In this document: piece after piece, positions 38,220-52,963 of the stretch | Position numbering within the stretch: position 1 is the first letter of the stretch | How the letters are laid out: each line of letters opens with the position of its first letter | From: Flabesymbios commensalis | Taxonomy: Eukaryota > Annelida > Polychaeta > Terebellida > Flabelligeridae | Reading direction: 5' to 3' | Assembly: GCA_964017125.1 (NCBI GenBank) | Contig: CAXHKU010000940.1 | Coordinates: forward strand, 1-64,000 | DNA: 64,000 nucleotides | Translations under genes and position numbers: made by a program | Notes under the pieces: generated by a model | Databases searched by the model: none | The model's input: the letters and a program-made list of their open reading frames with translations, nothing else | What the model was told of the DNA's origin: nothing

Positions 38220-41168
38220 TACAAGCGTTCTTGCTATTAGCTGTTGTGAAGTCTGTGTGGTCAGATTATGAAAACTATACCAGACTCAGTGTTTAGGTCG
38301 TCATCAACACCAATCTGGATTATAATCATCATTTGGGTTGGAGCCTGTCGAGTTGGGCACATAAGCTACAGGCTTTGATTTATCTGCTGATTAATAATGT
38401 AGATTTGGTGCAGTTGCACGGCCAAATAGATGCTTAGTCTATATAAGTTTCATTATTTGGCAATGCGGGACTACTTTTCAATAACCAATAGCAAATAGTG
38501 CTTCAATTTGTGTGAAACAGGTATATAATGTGTATATTAGACATTTTGTGATGCGAATAAGATAAAATACTTCACAGTCCAATACGCATACTATATTTAT
38601 TTATATATATATATAGTAGTGATCTGGAAAAGTAAGTTTCTAGCAGGCAAAGTATGAGCACTATGTCGGTTGCCTCACAGGTTAGGTCTGAAAATACATC
38701 ACTCCACAAACGCAAACAGGCAGACTTGGCCCCGGAAACGGATTGTTATTGCAATCCACCATTAAAGTCTAATTGGAAAGTATTGGTCAACGTGGAATAA
38801 GATTGGAAGCATCCTGTATCAAATCAACTGTACAGATCATCAATGCAGAGAGGGTGAGATGCCAGTGGAGTTGGCACTGAGAAGGGTTGCTGTAGACATC
38901 CAAGAGGAACTTTTTCATTACACTATTGTTCCAATTGGTATTAAAGTAATTTATTTTAAAAATAAATTAAAACAAAATTACTTTTAGTTTTAAAATTAGA
39001 TTTCATACATTGACACAACACTTCAATTAAAATTACAATTAAATTACTTTAAAGTAAAATCAGCTTCAAATTAAAAGTAGGATTAAAATAAACTTAGAAT
39101 TCACAATTAAAATAGCACTGTGCTGTGTCAATGAGGGCGAATTCGACTTGGACAGAACGCCATTTCGGATGGGAAATCTGCAGACAGTCTTGGCGGCAGA
39201 TATAGTCAAATTTAATTCTGGAGTAGATAATCTGCCAATCCAGTCTGCACGACGGTTTAGGTATAGTGATCTGCATGAGGATTACTGACGTGTAGTTGTT
39301 TAGACAAAGGTATCTCTGTTTCAGAATTGAACTTTGACGCTGTGGACATTTTGTTCGTGCTTTAAGCAATTGGAACTTTGCTCTTGGACCATAGTATCTA
39401 TCTGAAATGCATTTGTTTTAATCAAGTCATTAATTGCCTAAAATGCAAGGTGTACATCTATGCCGCACAAATGACAGTTTTTACACTTTTGCATACCGTG
39501 AAGGATGCAGCTGTACTTCCAGGTAACCAGCCCTTTTTCAAATGCATATCTGCTTGGATCACGTAATATGGCGAAATTCTGATTAGAAATCATAGTTCAG
39601 GTCGGTTCCAATTATGGCCCAACTCGATTGGGATCAATTTGTGTTGTGGGTTCGAACTCGGTGTGGAGACAGAATACATGCTCTAACAGGCAGTGCGTTT
39701 GGAAAAGGTTTCTTTACCTGGCAGTATAACCTGGTCTCCAACAAAAGGAGGAAGTGAACAAAGCCTAAACTTGTGCAATATATGTGTATACCAGGTGTAT
39801 TTTATAAAATGTGATAAGAGGCGAGCAAATAAGTTGAAAGGTGGATCAGCTAGGTCTCTAGTTGTAATGTTCAGCACGTCGTTAATTAAATTTAACGTCA
39901 AATTAGATGCCTATTTTAACTTAAGTTTTCTACATAATTAAACAATTTATTCTCACTAGCATCTGTAAATGGCAGCTTTGTTATTTATATTTTTTTGTGA
40001 TTACAGACGCCGATTAGGAAATATCAACATGCAAGAGGTCACTTATAAAGGTATGCTAAGTGTCTGAAGCAAACTAAATAACTTTTAATTAGATTAAAAA
40101 TCGGAATGAGGTTCTGAGAACTAACTCGATTCGGTGTCAATTTTGATCTTATTGCTGGTCTGTGCACCTCACTTGGCACACATTTGTTTCAATCCAAAAT
40201 TCGGTTAACTCAGATAATAACATTCCTGATTCAAGAATACTATGATTTACACTTTTTTAATCACCGGATAATCGGTTCAAATTTGCAAAAATTCAAGATG
40301 GCAGACAAAAAAACAAATGGCCGATTGTCATTAAGGCTTTTGAAACGTGCACAGGAGAAGCAAAGCGAGTCATCGTCTCAACTGTGTACCATCACCATTT
40401 CACCGTTTACGGCGAAGGGGCACAGCCCCTTTCGAAACCCCATGAACATAGTTTTAGAGTAGGCGCGCGCGGAAATGGGTCACTTTTCAGGGTAAGGAAA
40501 ATTTTTTTCCCCAGAGAAAAACACGAAACAACAATACAGCCAACAAAATGCGCCAATTGTTATAAGGTTTTTGAAACGTGCACACGAGAAGCAAAGCGAG
40601 CCATTGTCTCAACTGTGTACCATTACCGTTTACATTATTAAACAATTTGTTCTCACTAGCATCTACTGCTTTATTATTTATTTATATTTTTTGTGATTAC
40701 AGACGCCGATTAGGAAATATCAACACGCAGTTGAAGATGAGACGTACTACTCGCAAGAGGTCACCTGAAGAGGTATGCTAAGTGTTTTGAATAAAACTAA
40801 ATAACTTTTAATTACATTAAAAGTAGGAATGAGGTTCTAAGAACCAGCTCCATTTGGTGTTAATTTCGATCTTATTGCTAATCTGTACAGCTGACTTGGC
40901 ACAGAGTTATTTCAATCTAATACTTAGTCGACTAATCTGCCAACATAGATTGCATGGTGGATTGTGATACTGATTTGAATTCGGATTGCTAGTCTTGTCT
41001 GTTTATGTGATGGAATGATGTAATTTTAGAAATGGCCTTACAGGAACTGACGTGCTTGTTCTTGCCAGATTTGGACTTCCTTTTAAAGGTTATAGTATTT
41101 GGCTTGAAATAATTTATTCAATTCAAATTGCATAATGTCTATAAAGCAATGTACACTGTTTTTACGAA
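38220..41168 (+). repeat. Array unit 14 (2949 bp, starts haplotype B at its right part)
   Basis: The left part is majority. The right part carries haplotype B: C at 40488 (TTTTCAGGG) and A at 40501 (GGAAAATTT). It also has a private T at 40921 (CTAATACTTAG). Haplotype B continues into the left part of unit 15. Confidence 0.95.
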
Positions 41169-44116
41169 TACAAGCGTTCTTGCTATTAGCTGTTGTGAAG
41201 TCTGTGTGGTCAGATTATGAAAACTATACCAGGCTCAGTGTTTAGGTCGTCATCAACACCAATCTGGATTATAATCATCATTTGGGTTGGAGCCTGTCGA
41301 GTTGGGCACATAAGCTACAGGCTTTGATTTATCTGCTGATTAATAATGTAGATTTGGTGCAGTTGCACGGCCAAATAGATGCTTAGTCTATATAAGTTTC
41401 ATTATTTGGCAATGCGGGACTACTTTTCAATAACCAATAGCAAATAGTGCTTCAATTTGTGTGAAACAGGTATATAATGTGTATATTAGACATTTTGTGA
41501 TGCGAATAAGATAAAATACTTCACAGTCCAATACGCATACTATATATATTTATATATATATATAGTAGTGATCTGGAAAAGTAAGTTTCTAGCAGGCAAA
41601 GTATGAGCACTATGTCGGTTGCCTCACAGGTTAGGTCTGAAAATACATCACTCCACAAACGCAAACAGGCAGACTTGGCCCCGGAAACGGATTGTTATTG
41701 CAATCCACCATTAAAGTCTAATTGGAAAGTATTGGTCAACGTGGAATAAGATTGGAAGCATCCTGTATCAAATCAACTGTACAGATCATCAATGCAGAGA
41801 GGGTGAGATGCCAGTGGAGTTGGCACTGAGAAGGGTTGCTGTAGACATCCAAGAGGAACTTTTTCATTACACTATTGTTCCAATTGGTATTAAAGTAATT
41901 TATTTTGAAAATAAATTAAAACAAAATTACTTTTAGTTTTAAAATTAGATTTCATACATTGACACAACACTTCAATTAAAATTACAATTAAATTACTTTA
42001 AAGTAAAATCAGCTTCAAATTAAAAGTAGGATTAAAATAAACTTAGAATTCACAATTAAAATAGCACTGTGCTGTGTCAATGAGGGCGAATTCGACTTGG
42101 ACAGAACGCCATTTCGGATGGGAAATCTGCAGACAGTCTTGGCGGCAGATATAGTCAAATTTAATTCTGGAGTAGATAATCTGCCAATCCAGTCTGCACG
42201 ACGGTTTAGGTATAGTGATCTGCATGAGGATTACTGACGTGTAGTTGTTTAGACAAAGGTATCTCTGTTTCAGAATTGAACTTTGACGCTGTGGACATTT
42301 TGTTCGTGCTTTAAGCAATTGGAACTTTGCTCTTGGACCATAGTATCTATCTGAAATGCATTTGTTTTAATCAAGTCATTAATTGCCTAAAATGCAAGGT
42401 GTACATCTATGCCGCACAAATGACAGTTTTTACACTTTTGCATACCGTGAAGGATGCAGCTGTACTTCCAGGTAACCAGCCCTTTTTCAAATGCATATCT
42501 GCTTGGATCACGTAATATGGCGAAATTCTGATTAGAAATCATAGTTCAGGTCGGTTCCAATTATGGCCCAACTCGATTGGGATCAATTTGTGTTGTGGGT
42601 TCGAACTCGGTGTGGAGACAGAATACATGCTCTAACAGGCAGTGCGTTTGGAAAAGGTTTCTTTACCTGGCAGTATAACCTGGTCTCCAACAAAAGGAGG
42701 AAGTGAACAAAGCCTAAACTTGTGCAATATATGTGTATACCAGGTGTATTTTATAAAATGTGATAAGAGGCGAGCAAATAAGTTGAAAGGTGGATCAGCT
42801 AGGTCTCTAGTTGTAATGTTCAGCACGTCGTTAATTAAATTTAACGTCAAATTAGATGCCTATTTTAACTTAAGTTTTCTACATAATTAAACAATTTATT
42901 CTCACTAGCATCTGTAAATGGCAGCTTTGTTATTTATATTTTTTTGTGATTACAGACGCCGATTAGGAAATATCAACATGCAAGAGGTCACTTATAAAGG
43001 TATGCTAAGTGTCTGAAGCAAACTAAATAACTTTTAATTAGATTAAAAATCGGAATGAGGTTCTGAGAACTAACTCGATTCGGTGTCAATTTTGATCTTA
43101 TTGCTGGTCTGTGCACCTCACTTGGCACACATTTGTTTCAATCCAAAATTCGGTTAACTCAGATAATAACATTCCTGATTCAAGAATACTATGATTTACA
43201 CTTTTTTAATCACCGGATAATCGGTTCAAATTTGCAAAAATTCAAGATGGCAGACAAAAAAACAAATGGCCGATTGTCATTAAGGCTTTTGAAACGTGCA
43301 CAGGAGAAGCAAAGCGAGTCATCGTCTCAACTGTGTACCGTCACCATTTCACCGTTTACGGCGAAGGGGCACAGCCCCTTTCGAAACCCCATGAACATAG
43401 TTTAGGAGTAGGCGCGCGCGGAAATGGGTCACTTTTTAGGGTAAGGAAAGTTTTTTCCCCAGAGAAAAACACGAAACAACAATACAGCCAACAAAATGCG
43501 CCAATTGTTATAAGGTTTTTGAAACGTGCACACGAGAAGCAAAGCGAGCCATTGTCTCAACCGTGTACCATTACCGTTTACATTATTAAACAATTTGTTC
43601 TCACTAGCATCTACTGCTTTATTATTTATTTATATTTTTTGTGATTACAGACGCCGATTAGGAAATATCAGCACGCAGTTGAAGATGAGACGTACTACTC
43701 GCAAGAGGTCACCTGAAGAGGTATGCTAAGTGTTTTGAATAAAACTAAATAACTTTTAATTACATTAAAAGTAGGAATGAGGTTCTAAGAACCAGCTCCA
43801 TTTGGTGTTAATTTCGATCTTATTGCTAATCTGTACAGCTGACTTGGCACAGAGTTATTTCAATCTAAAACTTAGTCGACTAATCTGCCAACATAGATTG
43901 CATGGTGGATTGTGATACTGATTTGAATTCGGATTGCTAGTCTTGTCTGTTTATGTGATGGAATGATGTAATTTTAGAAATGGCCTTACAGGAACTGACG
44001 TGCTTGTTCTTGCCAGATTTGGACTTCCTTTTAAAGGTTATAGTATTTGGCTTGAAATAATTTATTCAATTCAAATTGCATAATGTCTATAAAGCAATGT
44101 ACACTGTTTTTACGAA
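41169..44116 (+). repeat. Array unit 15 (2948 bp, most diverged copy)
   Basis: The left part is haplotype B: G at 41233 (CCAGGCTCAG), A at 41546 in the TA microsatellite and G at 41907 (TTTTGAAAAT). The right part has about six private changes between 43340 and 43671, including one base lost from a T run. The haplotype-B marks expected there are absent. Confidence 0.95.
43340..43671 (+). repeat. Diverged patch in unit 15
   Basis: Within 332 bases unit 15 has G at 43340 (ACCGTCACC), GTTTAGGAG for GTTTTAGAG at about 43401-43406 (two changes), a T run of six instead of seven at about 43451, C at 43562 (CAACCGTG) and G at 43671 (TCAGCACG). None is seen in any other unit, while the rest of unit 15 is ordinary. 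The shortened T run joins two frames into a 103-codon frame unique to this copy, which I take to be fortuitous. Confidence 0.9.
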
Positions 44117-47065
44117 TACAAGCGTTCTTGCTATTAGCTGTTGTGAAGTCTGTGTGGTCAGATTATGAAAACTATACCAGGCTCAGTGTTTAGGTCGTCA
44201 TCAACACCAATCTGGATTATAATCATCATTTGGGTTGGAGCCTGTCGAGTTGGGCACATAAGCTACAGGCTTTGATTTATCTGCTGATTAATAATGTAGA
44301 TTTGGTGCAGTTGCACGGCCAAATAGATGCTTAGTCTATATAAGTTTCATTATTTGGCAATGCGGGACTACTTTTCAATAACCAATAGCAAATAGTGCTT
44401 CAATTTGTGTGAAACAGGTATATAATGTGTATATTAGACATTTTGTGATGCGAATAAGATAAAATACTTCACAGTCCAATACGCATACTATATATATTTA
44501 TATATATATATAGTAGTGATCTGGAAAAGTAAGTTTCTAGCAGGCAAAGTATGAGCACTATGTCGGTTGCCTCACAGGTTAGGTCTGAAAATACATCACT
44601 CCACAAACGCAAACAGGCAGACTTGGCCCCGGAAACGGATTGTTATTGCAATCCACCATTAAAGTCTAATTGGAAAGTATTGGTCAACGTGGAATAAGAT
44701 TGGAAGCATCCTGTATCAAATCAACTGTACAGATCATCAATGCAGAGAGGGTGAGATGCCAGTGGAGTTGGCACTGAGAAGGGTTGCTGTAGACATCCAA
44801 GAGGAACTTTTTCATTACACTATTGTTCCAATTGGTATTAAAGTAATTTATTTTGAAAATAAATTAAAACAAAATTACTTTTAGTTTTAAAATTAGATTT
44901 CATACATTGACACAACACTTCAATTAAAATTACAATTAAATTACTTTAAAGTAAAATCAGCTTCAAATTAAAAGTAGGATTAAAATAAACTTAGAATTCA
45001 CAATTAAAATAGCACTGTGCTGTGTCAATGAGGGCGAATTCGACTTGGACAGAACGCCATTTCGGATGGGAAATCTGCAGACAGTCTTGGCGGCAGATAT
45101 AGTCAAATTTAATTCTGGAGTAGATAATCTGCCAATCCAGTCTGCACGACGGTTTAGGTATAGTGATCTGCATGAGGATTACTGACGTGTAGTTGTTTAG
45201 ACAAAGGTATCTCTGTTTCAGAATTGAACTTTGACGCTGTGGACATTTTGTTCGTGCTTTAAGCAATTGGAACTTTGCTCTTGGACCATAGTATCTATCT
45301 GAAATGCATTTGTTTTAATCAAGTCATTAATTGCCTAAAATGCAAGGTGTACATCTATGCCGCACAAATGACAGTTTTTACACTTTTGCATACCGTGAAG
45401 GATGCAGCTGTACTTCCAGGTAACCAGCCCTTTTTCAAATGCATATCTGCTTGGATCACGTAATATGGCGAAATTCTGATTAGAAATCATAGTTCAGGTC
45501 GGTTCCAATTATGGCCCAACTCGATTGGGATCAATTTGTGTTGTGGGTTCGAACTCGGTGTGGAGACAGAATACATGCTCTAACAGGCAGTGCGTTTGGA
45601 AAAGGTTTCTTTACCTGGCAGTATAACCTGGTCTCCAACAAAAGGAGGAAGTGAACAAAGCCTAAACTTGTGCAATATATGTGTATACCAGGTGTATTTT
45701 ATAAAATGTGATAAGAGGCGAGCAAATAAGTTGAAAGGTGGATCAGCTAGGTCTCTAGTTGTAATGTTCAGCACGTCGTTAATTAAATTTAACGTCAAAT
45801 TAGATGCCTATTTTAACTTAAGTTTTCTACATAATTAAACAATTTATTCTCACTAGCATCTGTAAATGGCAGCTTTGTTATTTATATTTTTTTGTGATTA
45901 CAGACGCCGATTAGGAAATATCAACATGCAAGAGGTCACTTATAAAGGTATGCTAAGTGTCTGAAGCAAACTAAATAACTTTTAATTAGATTAAAAATCG
46001 GAATGAGGTTCTGAGAACTAACTCGATTCGGTGTCAATTTTGATCTTATTGCTGGTCTGTGCACCTCACTTGGCACACATTTGTTTCAATCCAAAATTCG
46101 GTTAACTCAGATAATAACATTCCTGATTCAAGAATACTATGATTTACACTTTTTTAATCACCGGATAATCGGTTCAAATTTGCAAAAATTCAAGATGGCA
46201 GACAAAAAAACAAATGGCCGATTGTCATTAAGGCTTTTGAAACGTGCACAGGAGAAGCAAAGCGAGTCATCGTCTCAACTGTGTACCATCACCATTTCAC
46301 CGTTTACGGCGAAGGGGCACAGCCCCTTTCGAAACCCCATGAACATAGTTTTAGAGTAGGCGCGCGCGGAAATGGGTCACTTTTTAGGGTAAGGAAAGTT
46401 TTTTTCCCCAGAGAAAAACACGAAACAACAATACAGCCAACAAAATGCGCCAATTGTTATAAGGTTTTTGAAACGTGCACACGAGAAGCAAAGCGAGCCA
46501 TTGTCTCAACTGTGTACCATTACCGTTTACATTATTAAACAATTTGTTCTCACTAGCATCTACTGCTTTATTATTTATTTATATTTTTTGTGATTACAGA
46601 CGCCGATTAGGAAATATCAACACGCAGTTGAAGATGAGACGTACTACTCGCAAGAGGTCACCTGAAGAGGTATGCTAAGTGTTTTGAATAAAACTAAATA
46701 ACTTTTAATTACATTAAAAGTAGGAATGAGGTTCTAAGAACCAGCTCCATTTGGTGTTAATTTCGATCTTATTGCTAATCTGTACAGCTGACTTGGCACA
46801 GAGTTATTTCAATCTAAAACTTAGTCGACTAATCTGCCAACATAGATTGCATGGTGGATTGTGATACTGATTTGAATTCGGATTGCTAGTCTTGTCTGTT
46901 TATGTGATGGAATGATGTAATTTTAGAAATGGCCTTACAGGAACTGACGTGCTTGTTCTTGCCAGATTTGGACTTCCTTTTAAAGGTTATAGTATTTGGC
47001 TTGAAATAATTTATTCAATTCAAATTGCATAATGTCTATAAAGCAATGTACACTGTTTTTACGAA
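44117..47065 (+). repeat. Array unit 16 (2949 bp)
   Basis: The left part is haplotype B (G at 44181, A at 44494, G at 44855). The right part is majority. Confidence 0.95.
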
Positions 47066-50014
47066 TACAAGCGTTCTTGCTATTAGCTGTTGTGAAGTCT
47101 GTGTGGTCAGATTATGAAAACTATACCAGACTCAGTGTTTAGGTCGTCATCAACACCAATCTGGATTATAATCATCATTTGGGTTGGAGCCTGTCGAGTT
47201 GGGCACATAAGCTACAGGCTTTGATTTATCTGCTGATTAATAATGTAGATTTGGTGCAGTTGCACGGCCAAATAGATGCTTAGTCTATATAAGTTTCATT
47301 ATTTGGCAATGCGGGACTACTTTTCAATAACCAATAGCAAATAGTGCTTCAATTTGTGTGAAACAGGTATATAATGTGTATATTAGACATTTTGTGATGC
47401 GAATAAGATAAAATACTTCACAGTCCAATACGCATACTATATTTATTTATATATATATATAGTAGTGATCTGGAAAAGTAAGTTTCTAGCAGGCAAAGTA
47501 TGAGCACTATGTCGGTTGCCTCACAGGTTAGGTCTGAAAATACATCACTCCACAAACGCAAACAGGCAGACTTGGCCCCGGAAACGGATTGTTATTGCAA
47601 TCCACCATTAAAGTCTAATTGGAAAGTATTGGTCAACGTGGAATAAGATTGGAAGCATCCTGTATCAAATCAACTGTACAGATCATCAATGCAGAGAGGG
47701 TGAGATGCCAGTGGAGTTGGCACTGAGAAGGGTTGCTGTAGACATCCAAGAGGAACTTTTTCATTACACTATTGTTCCAATTGGTATTAAAGTAATTTAT
47801 TTTAAAAATAAATTAAAACAAAATTACTTTTAGTTTTAAAATTAGATTTCATACATTGACACAACACTTCAATTAAAATTACAATTAAATTACTTTAAAG
47901 TAAAATCAGCTTCAAATTAAAAGTAGGATTAAAATAAACTTAGAATTCACAATTAAAATAGCACTGTGCTGTGTCAATGAGGGCGAATTCGACTTGGACA
48001 GAACGCCATTTCGGATGGGAAATCTGCAGACAGTCTTGGCGGCAGATATAGTCAAATTTAATTCTGGAGTAGATAATCTGCCAATCCAGTCTGCACGACG
48101 GTTTAGGTATAGTGATCTGCATGAGGATTACTGACGTGTAGTTGTTTAGACAAAGGTATCTCTGTTTCAGAATTGAACTTTGACGCTGTGGACATTTTGT
48201 TCGTGCTTTAAGCAATTGGAACTTTGCTCTTGGACCATAGTATCTATCTGAAATGCATTTGTTTTAATCAAGTCATTAATTGCCTAAAATGCAAGGTGTA
48301 CATCTATGCCGCACAAATGACAGTTTTTACACTTTTGCATACCGTGAAGGATGCAGCTGTACTTCCAGGTAACCAGCCCTTTTTCAAATGCATATCTGCT
48401 TGGATCACGTAATATGGCGAAATTCTGATTAGAAATCATAGTTCAGGTCGGTTCCAATTATGGCCCAACTCGATTGGGATCAATTTGTGTTGTGGGTTCG
48501 AACTCGGTGTGGAGACAGAATACATGCTCTAACAGGCAGTGCGTTTGGAAAAGGTTTCTTTACCTGGCAGTATAACCTGGTCTCCAACAAAAGGAGGAAG
48601 TGAACAAAGCCTAAACTTGTGCAATATATGTGTATACCAGGTGTATTTTATAAAATGTGATAAGAGGCGAGCAAATAAGTTGAAAGGTGGATCAGCTAGG
48701 TCTCTAGTTGTAATGTTCAGCACGTCGTTAATTAAATTTAACGTCAAATTAGATGCCTATTTTAACTTAAGTTTTCTACATAATTAAACAATTTATTCTC
48801 ACTAGCATCTGTAAATGGCAGCTTTGTTATTTATATTTTTTTGTGATTACAGACGCCGATTAGGAAATATCAACATGCAAGAGGTCACTTATAAAGGTAT
48901 GCTAAGTGTCTGAAGCAAACTAAATAACTTTTAATTAGATTAAAAATCGGAATGAGGTTCTGAGAACTAACTCGATTCGGTGTCAATTTTGATCTTATTG
49001 CTGGTCTGTGCACCTCACTTGGCACACATTTGTTTCAATCCAAAATTCGGTTAACTCAGATAATAACATTCCTGATTCAAGAATACTATGATTTACACTT
49101 TTTTAATCACCGGATAATCGGTTCAAATTTGCAAAAATTCAAGATGGCAGACAAAAAAACAAATGGCCGATTGTCATTAAGGCTTTTGAAACGTGCACAG
49201 GAGAAGCAAAGCGAGTCATCGTCTCAACTGTGTACCATCACCATTTCACCGTTTACGGCGAAGGGGCACAGCCCCTTTCGAAACCCCATGAACATAGTTT
49301 TAGAGTAGGCGCGCGCGGAAATGGGTCACTTTTCAGGGTAAGGAAAATTTTTTTCCCCAGAGAAAAACACGAAACAACAATACAGCCAACAAAATGCGCC
49401 AATTGTTATAAGGTTTTTGAAACGTGCACACGAGAAGCAAAGCGAGCCATTGTCTCAACTGTGTACCATTACCGTTTACATTATTAAACAATTTGTTCTC
49501 ACTAGCATCTACTGCTTTATTATTTATTTATATTTTTTGTGATTACAGACGCCGATTAGGAAATATCAACACGCAGTTGAAGATGAGACGTACTACTCGC
49601 AAGAGGTCACCTGAAGAGGTATGCTAAGTGTTTTGAATAAAACTAAATAACTTTTAATTACATTAAAAGTAGGAATGAGGTTCTAAGAACCAGCTCCATT
49701 TGGTGTTAATTTCGATCTTATTGCTAATCTGTACAGCTGACTTGGCACAGAGTTATTTCAATCTAAAACTTAGTCGACTAATCTGCCAACATAGATTGCA
49801 TGGTGGATTGTGATACTGATTTGAATTCGGATTGCTAGTCTTGTCTGTTTATGTGATGGAATGATGTAATTTTAGAAATGGCCTTACAGGAACTGACGTG
49901 CTTGTTCTTGCCAGATTTGGACTTCCTTTTAAAGGTTATAGTATTTGGCTTGAAATAATTTATTCAATTCAAATTGCATAATGTCTATAAAGCAATGTAC
50001 ACTGTTTTTACGAA
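47066..50014 (+). repeat. Array unit 17 (2949 bp)
   Basis: The left part is majority. The right part carries the haplotype-B pair TTTTCAGGG and GGAAAATTT around 49332-49347. Confidence 0.95.
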
Positions 50015-52963
50015 TACAAGCGTTCTTGCTATTAGCTGTTGTGAAGTCTGTGTGGTCAGATTATGAAAACTATACCAGGCTCAGTGTTTAGGTCGTCATC
50101 AACACCAATCTGGATTATAATCATCATTTGGGTTGGAGCCTGTCGAGTTGGGCACATAAGCTACAGGCTTTGATTTATCTGCTGATTAATAATGTAGATT
50201 TGGTGCAGTTGCACGGCCAAATAGATGCTTAGTCTATATAAGTTTCATTATTTGGCAATGCGGGACTACTTTTCAATAACCAATAGCAAATAGTGCTTCA
50301 ATTTGTGTGAAACAGGTATATAATGTGTATATTAGACATTTTGTGATGCGAATAAGATAAAATACTTCACAGTCCAATACGCATACTATATATATTTATA
50401 TATATATATAGTAGTGATCTGGAAAAGTAAGTTTCTAGCAGGCAAAGTATGAGCACTATGTCGGTTGCCTCACAGGTTAGGTCTGAAAATACATCACTCC
50501 ACAAACGCAAACAGGCAGACTTGGCCCCGGAAACGGATTGTTATTGCAATCCACCATTAAAGTCTAATTGGAAAGTATTGGTCAACGTGGAATAAGATTG
50601 GAAGCATCCTGTATCAAATCAACTGTACAGATCATCAATGCAGAGAGGGTGAGATGCCAGTGGAGTTGGCACTGAGAAGGGTTGCTGTAGACATCCAAGA
50701 GGAACTTTTTCATTACACTATTGTTCCAATTGGTATTAAAGTAATTTATTTTGAAAATAAATTAAAACAAAATTACTTTTAGTTTTAAAATTAGATTTCA
50801 TACATTGACACAACACTTCAATTAAAATTACAATTAAATTACTTTAAAGTAAAATCAGCTTCAAATTAAAAGTAGGATTAAAATAAACTTAGAATTCACA
50901 ATTAAAATAGCACTGTGCTGTGTCAATGAGGGCGAATTCGACTTGGACAGAACGCCATTTCGGATGGGAAATCTGCAGACAGTCTTGGCGGCAGATATAG
51001 TCAAATTTAATTCTGGAGTAGATAATCTGCCAATCCAGTCTGCACGACGGTTTAGGTATAGTGATCTGCATGAGGATTACTGACGTGTAGTTGTTTAGAC
51101 AAAGGTATCTCTGTTTCAGAATTGAACTTTGACGCTGTGGACATTTTGTTCGTGCTTTAAGCAATTGGAACTTTGCTCTTGGACCATAGTATCTATCTGA
51201 AATGCATTTGTTTTAATCAAGTCATTAATTGCCTAAAATGCAAGGTGTACATCTATGCCGCACAAATGACAGTTTTTACACTTTTGCATACCGTGAAGGA
51301 TGCAGCTGTACTTCCAGGTAACCAGCCCTTTTTCAAATGCATATCTGCTTGGATCACGTAATATGGCGAAATTCTGATTAGAAATCATAGTTCAGGTCGG
51401 TTCCAATTATGGCCCAACTCGATTGGGATCAATTTGTGTTGTGGGTTCGAACTCGGTGTGGAGACAGAATACATGCTCTAACAGGCAGTGCGTTTGGAAA
51501 AGGTTTCTTTACCTGGCAGTATAACCTGGTCTCCAACAAAAGGAGGAAGTGAACAAAGCCTAAACTTGTGCAATATATGTGTATACCAGGTGTATTTTAT
51601 AAAATGTGATAAGAGGCGAGCAAATAAGTTGAAAGGTGGATCAGCTAGGTCTCTAGTTGTAATGTTCAGCACGTCGTTAATTAAATTTAACGTCAAATTA
51701 GATGCCTATTTTAACTTAAGTTTTCTACATAATTAAACAATTTATTCTCACTAGCATCTGTAAATGGCAGCTTTGTTATTTATATTTTTTTGTGATTACA
51801 GACGCCGATTAGGAAATATCAACATGCAAGAGGTCACTTATAAAGGTATGCTAAGTGTCTGAAGCAAACTAAATAACTTTTAATTAGATTAAAAATCGGA
51901 ATGAGGTTCTGAGAACTAACTCGATTCGGTGTCAATTTTGATCTTATTGCTGGTCTGTGCACCTCACTTGGCACACATTTGTTTCAATCCAAAATTCGGT
52001 TAACTCAGATAATAACATTCCTGATTCAAGAATACTATGATTTACACTTTTTTAATCACCGGATAATCGGTTCAAATTTGCAAAAATTCAAGATGGCAGA
52101 CAAAAAAACAAATGGCCGATTGTCATTAAGGCTTTTGAAACGTGCACAGGAGAAGCAAAGCGAGTCATCGTCTCAACTGTGTACCATCACCATTTCACCG
52201 TTTACGGCGAAGGGGCACAGCCCCTTTCGAAACCCCATGAACATAGTTTTAGAGTAGGCGCGCGCGGAAATGGGTCACTTTTCAGGGTAAGGAAAATTTT
52301 TTTCCCCAGAGAAAAACACGAAACAACAATACAGCCAACAAAATGCGCCAATTGTTATAAGGTTTTTGAAACGTGCACACGAGAAGCAAAGCGAGCCATT
52401 GTCTCAACTGTGTACCATTACCGTTTACATTATTAAACAATTTGTTCTCACTAGCATCTACTGCTTTATTATTTATTTATATTTTTTGTGATTACAGACG
52501 CCGATTAGGAAATATCAACACGCAGTTGAAGATGAGACGTACTACTCGCAAGAGGTCACCTGAAGAGGTATGCTAAGTGTTTTGAATAAAACTAAATAAC
52601 TTTTAATTACATTAAAAGTAGGAATGAGGTTCTAAGAACCAGCTCCATTTGGTGTTAATTTCGATCTTATTGCTAATCTGTACAGCTGACTTGGCACAGA
52701 GTTATTTCAATCTAAAACTTAGTCGACTAATCTGCCAACATAGATTGCATGGTGGATTGTGATACTGATTTGAATTCGGATTGCTAGTCTTGTCTGTTTA
52801 TGTGATGGAATGATGTAATTTTAGAAATGGCCTTACAGGAACTGACGTGCTTGTTCTTGCCAGATTTGGACTTCCTTTTAAAGGTTATAGTATTTGGCTT
52901 GAAATAATTTATTCAATTCAAATTGCATAATGTCTATAAAGCAATGTACACTGTTTTTACGAA
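50015..52963 (+). repeat. Array unit 18 (2949 bp, haplotype B at both ends)
   Basis: Haplotype B in both its left part (CCAGGCTCAG, altered TA tract, TTTTGAAAAT) and its right part (TTTTCAGGG, GGAAAATTT). It is the only unit with both. Confidence 0.95.

Noticed and set aside
43333-43644. 103-codon frame unique to unit 15, the longest in the window
   Set aside because: It exists only because one T is missing from a homopolymer run. It starts at a GTG and ends in AT-rich intron-like sequence coding for a hydrophobic tail, so it is fortuitous.
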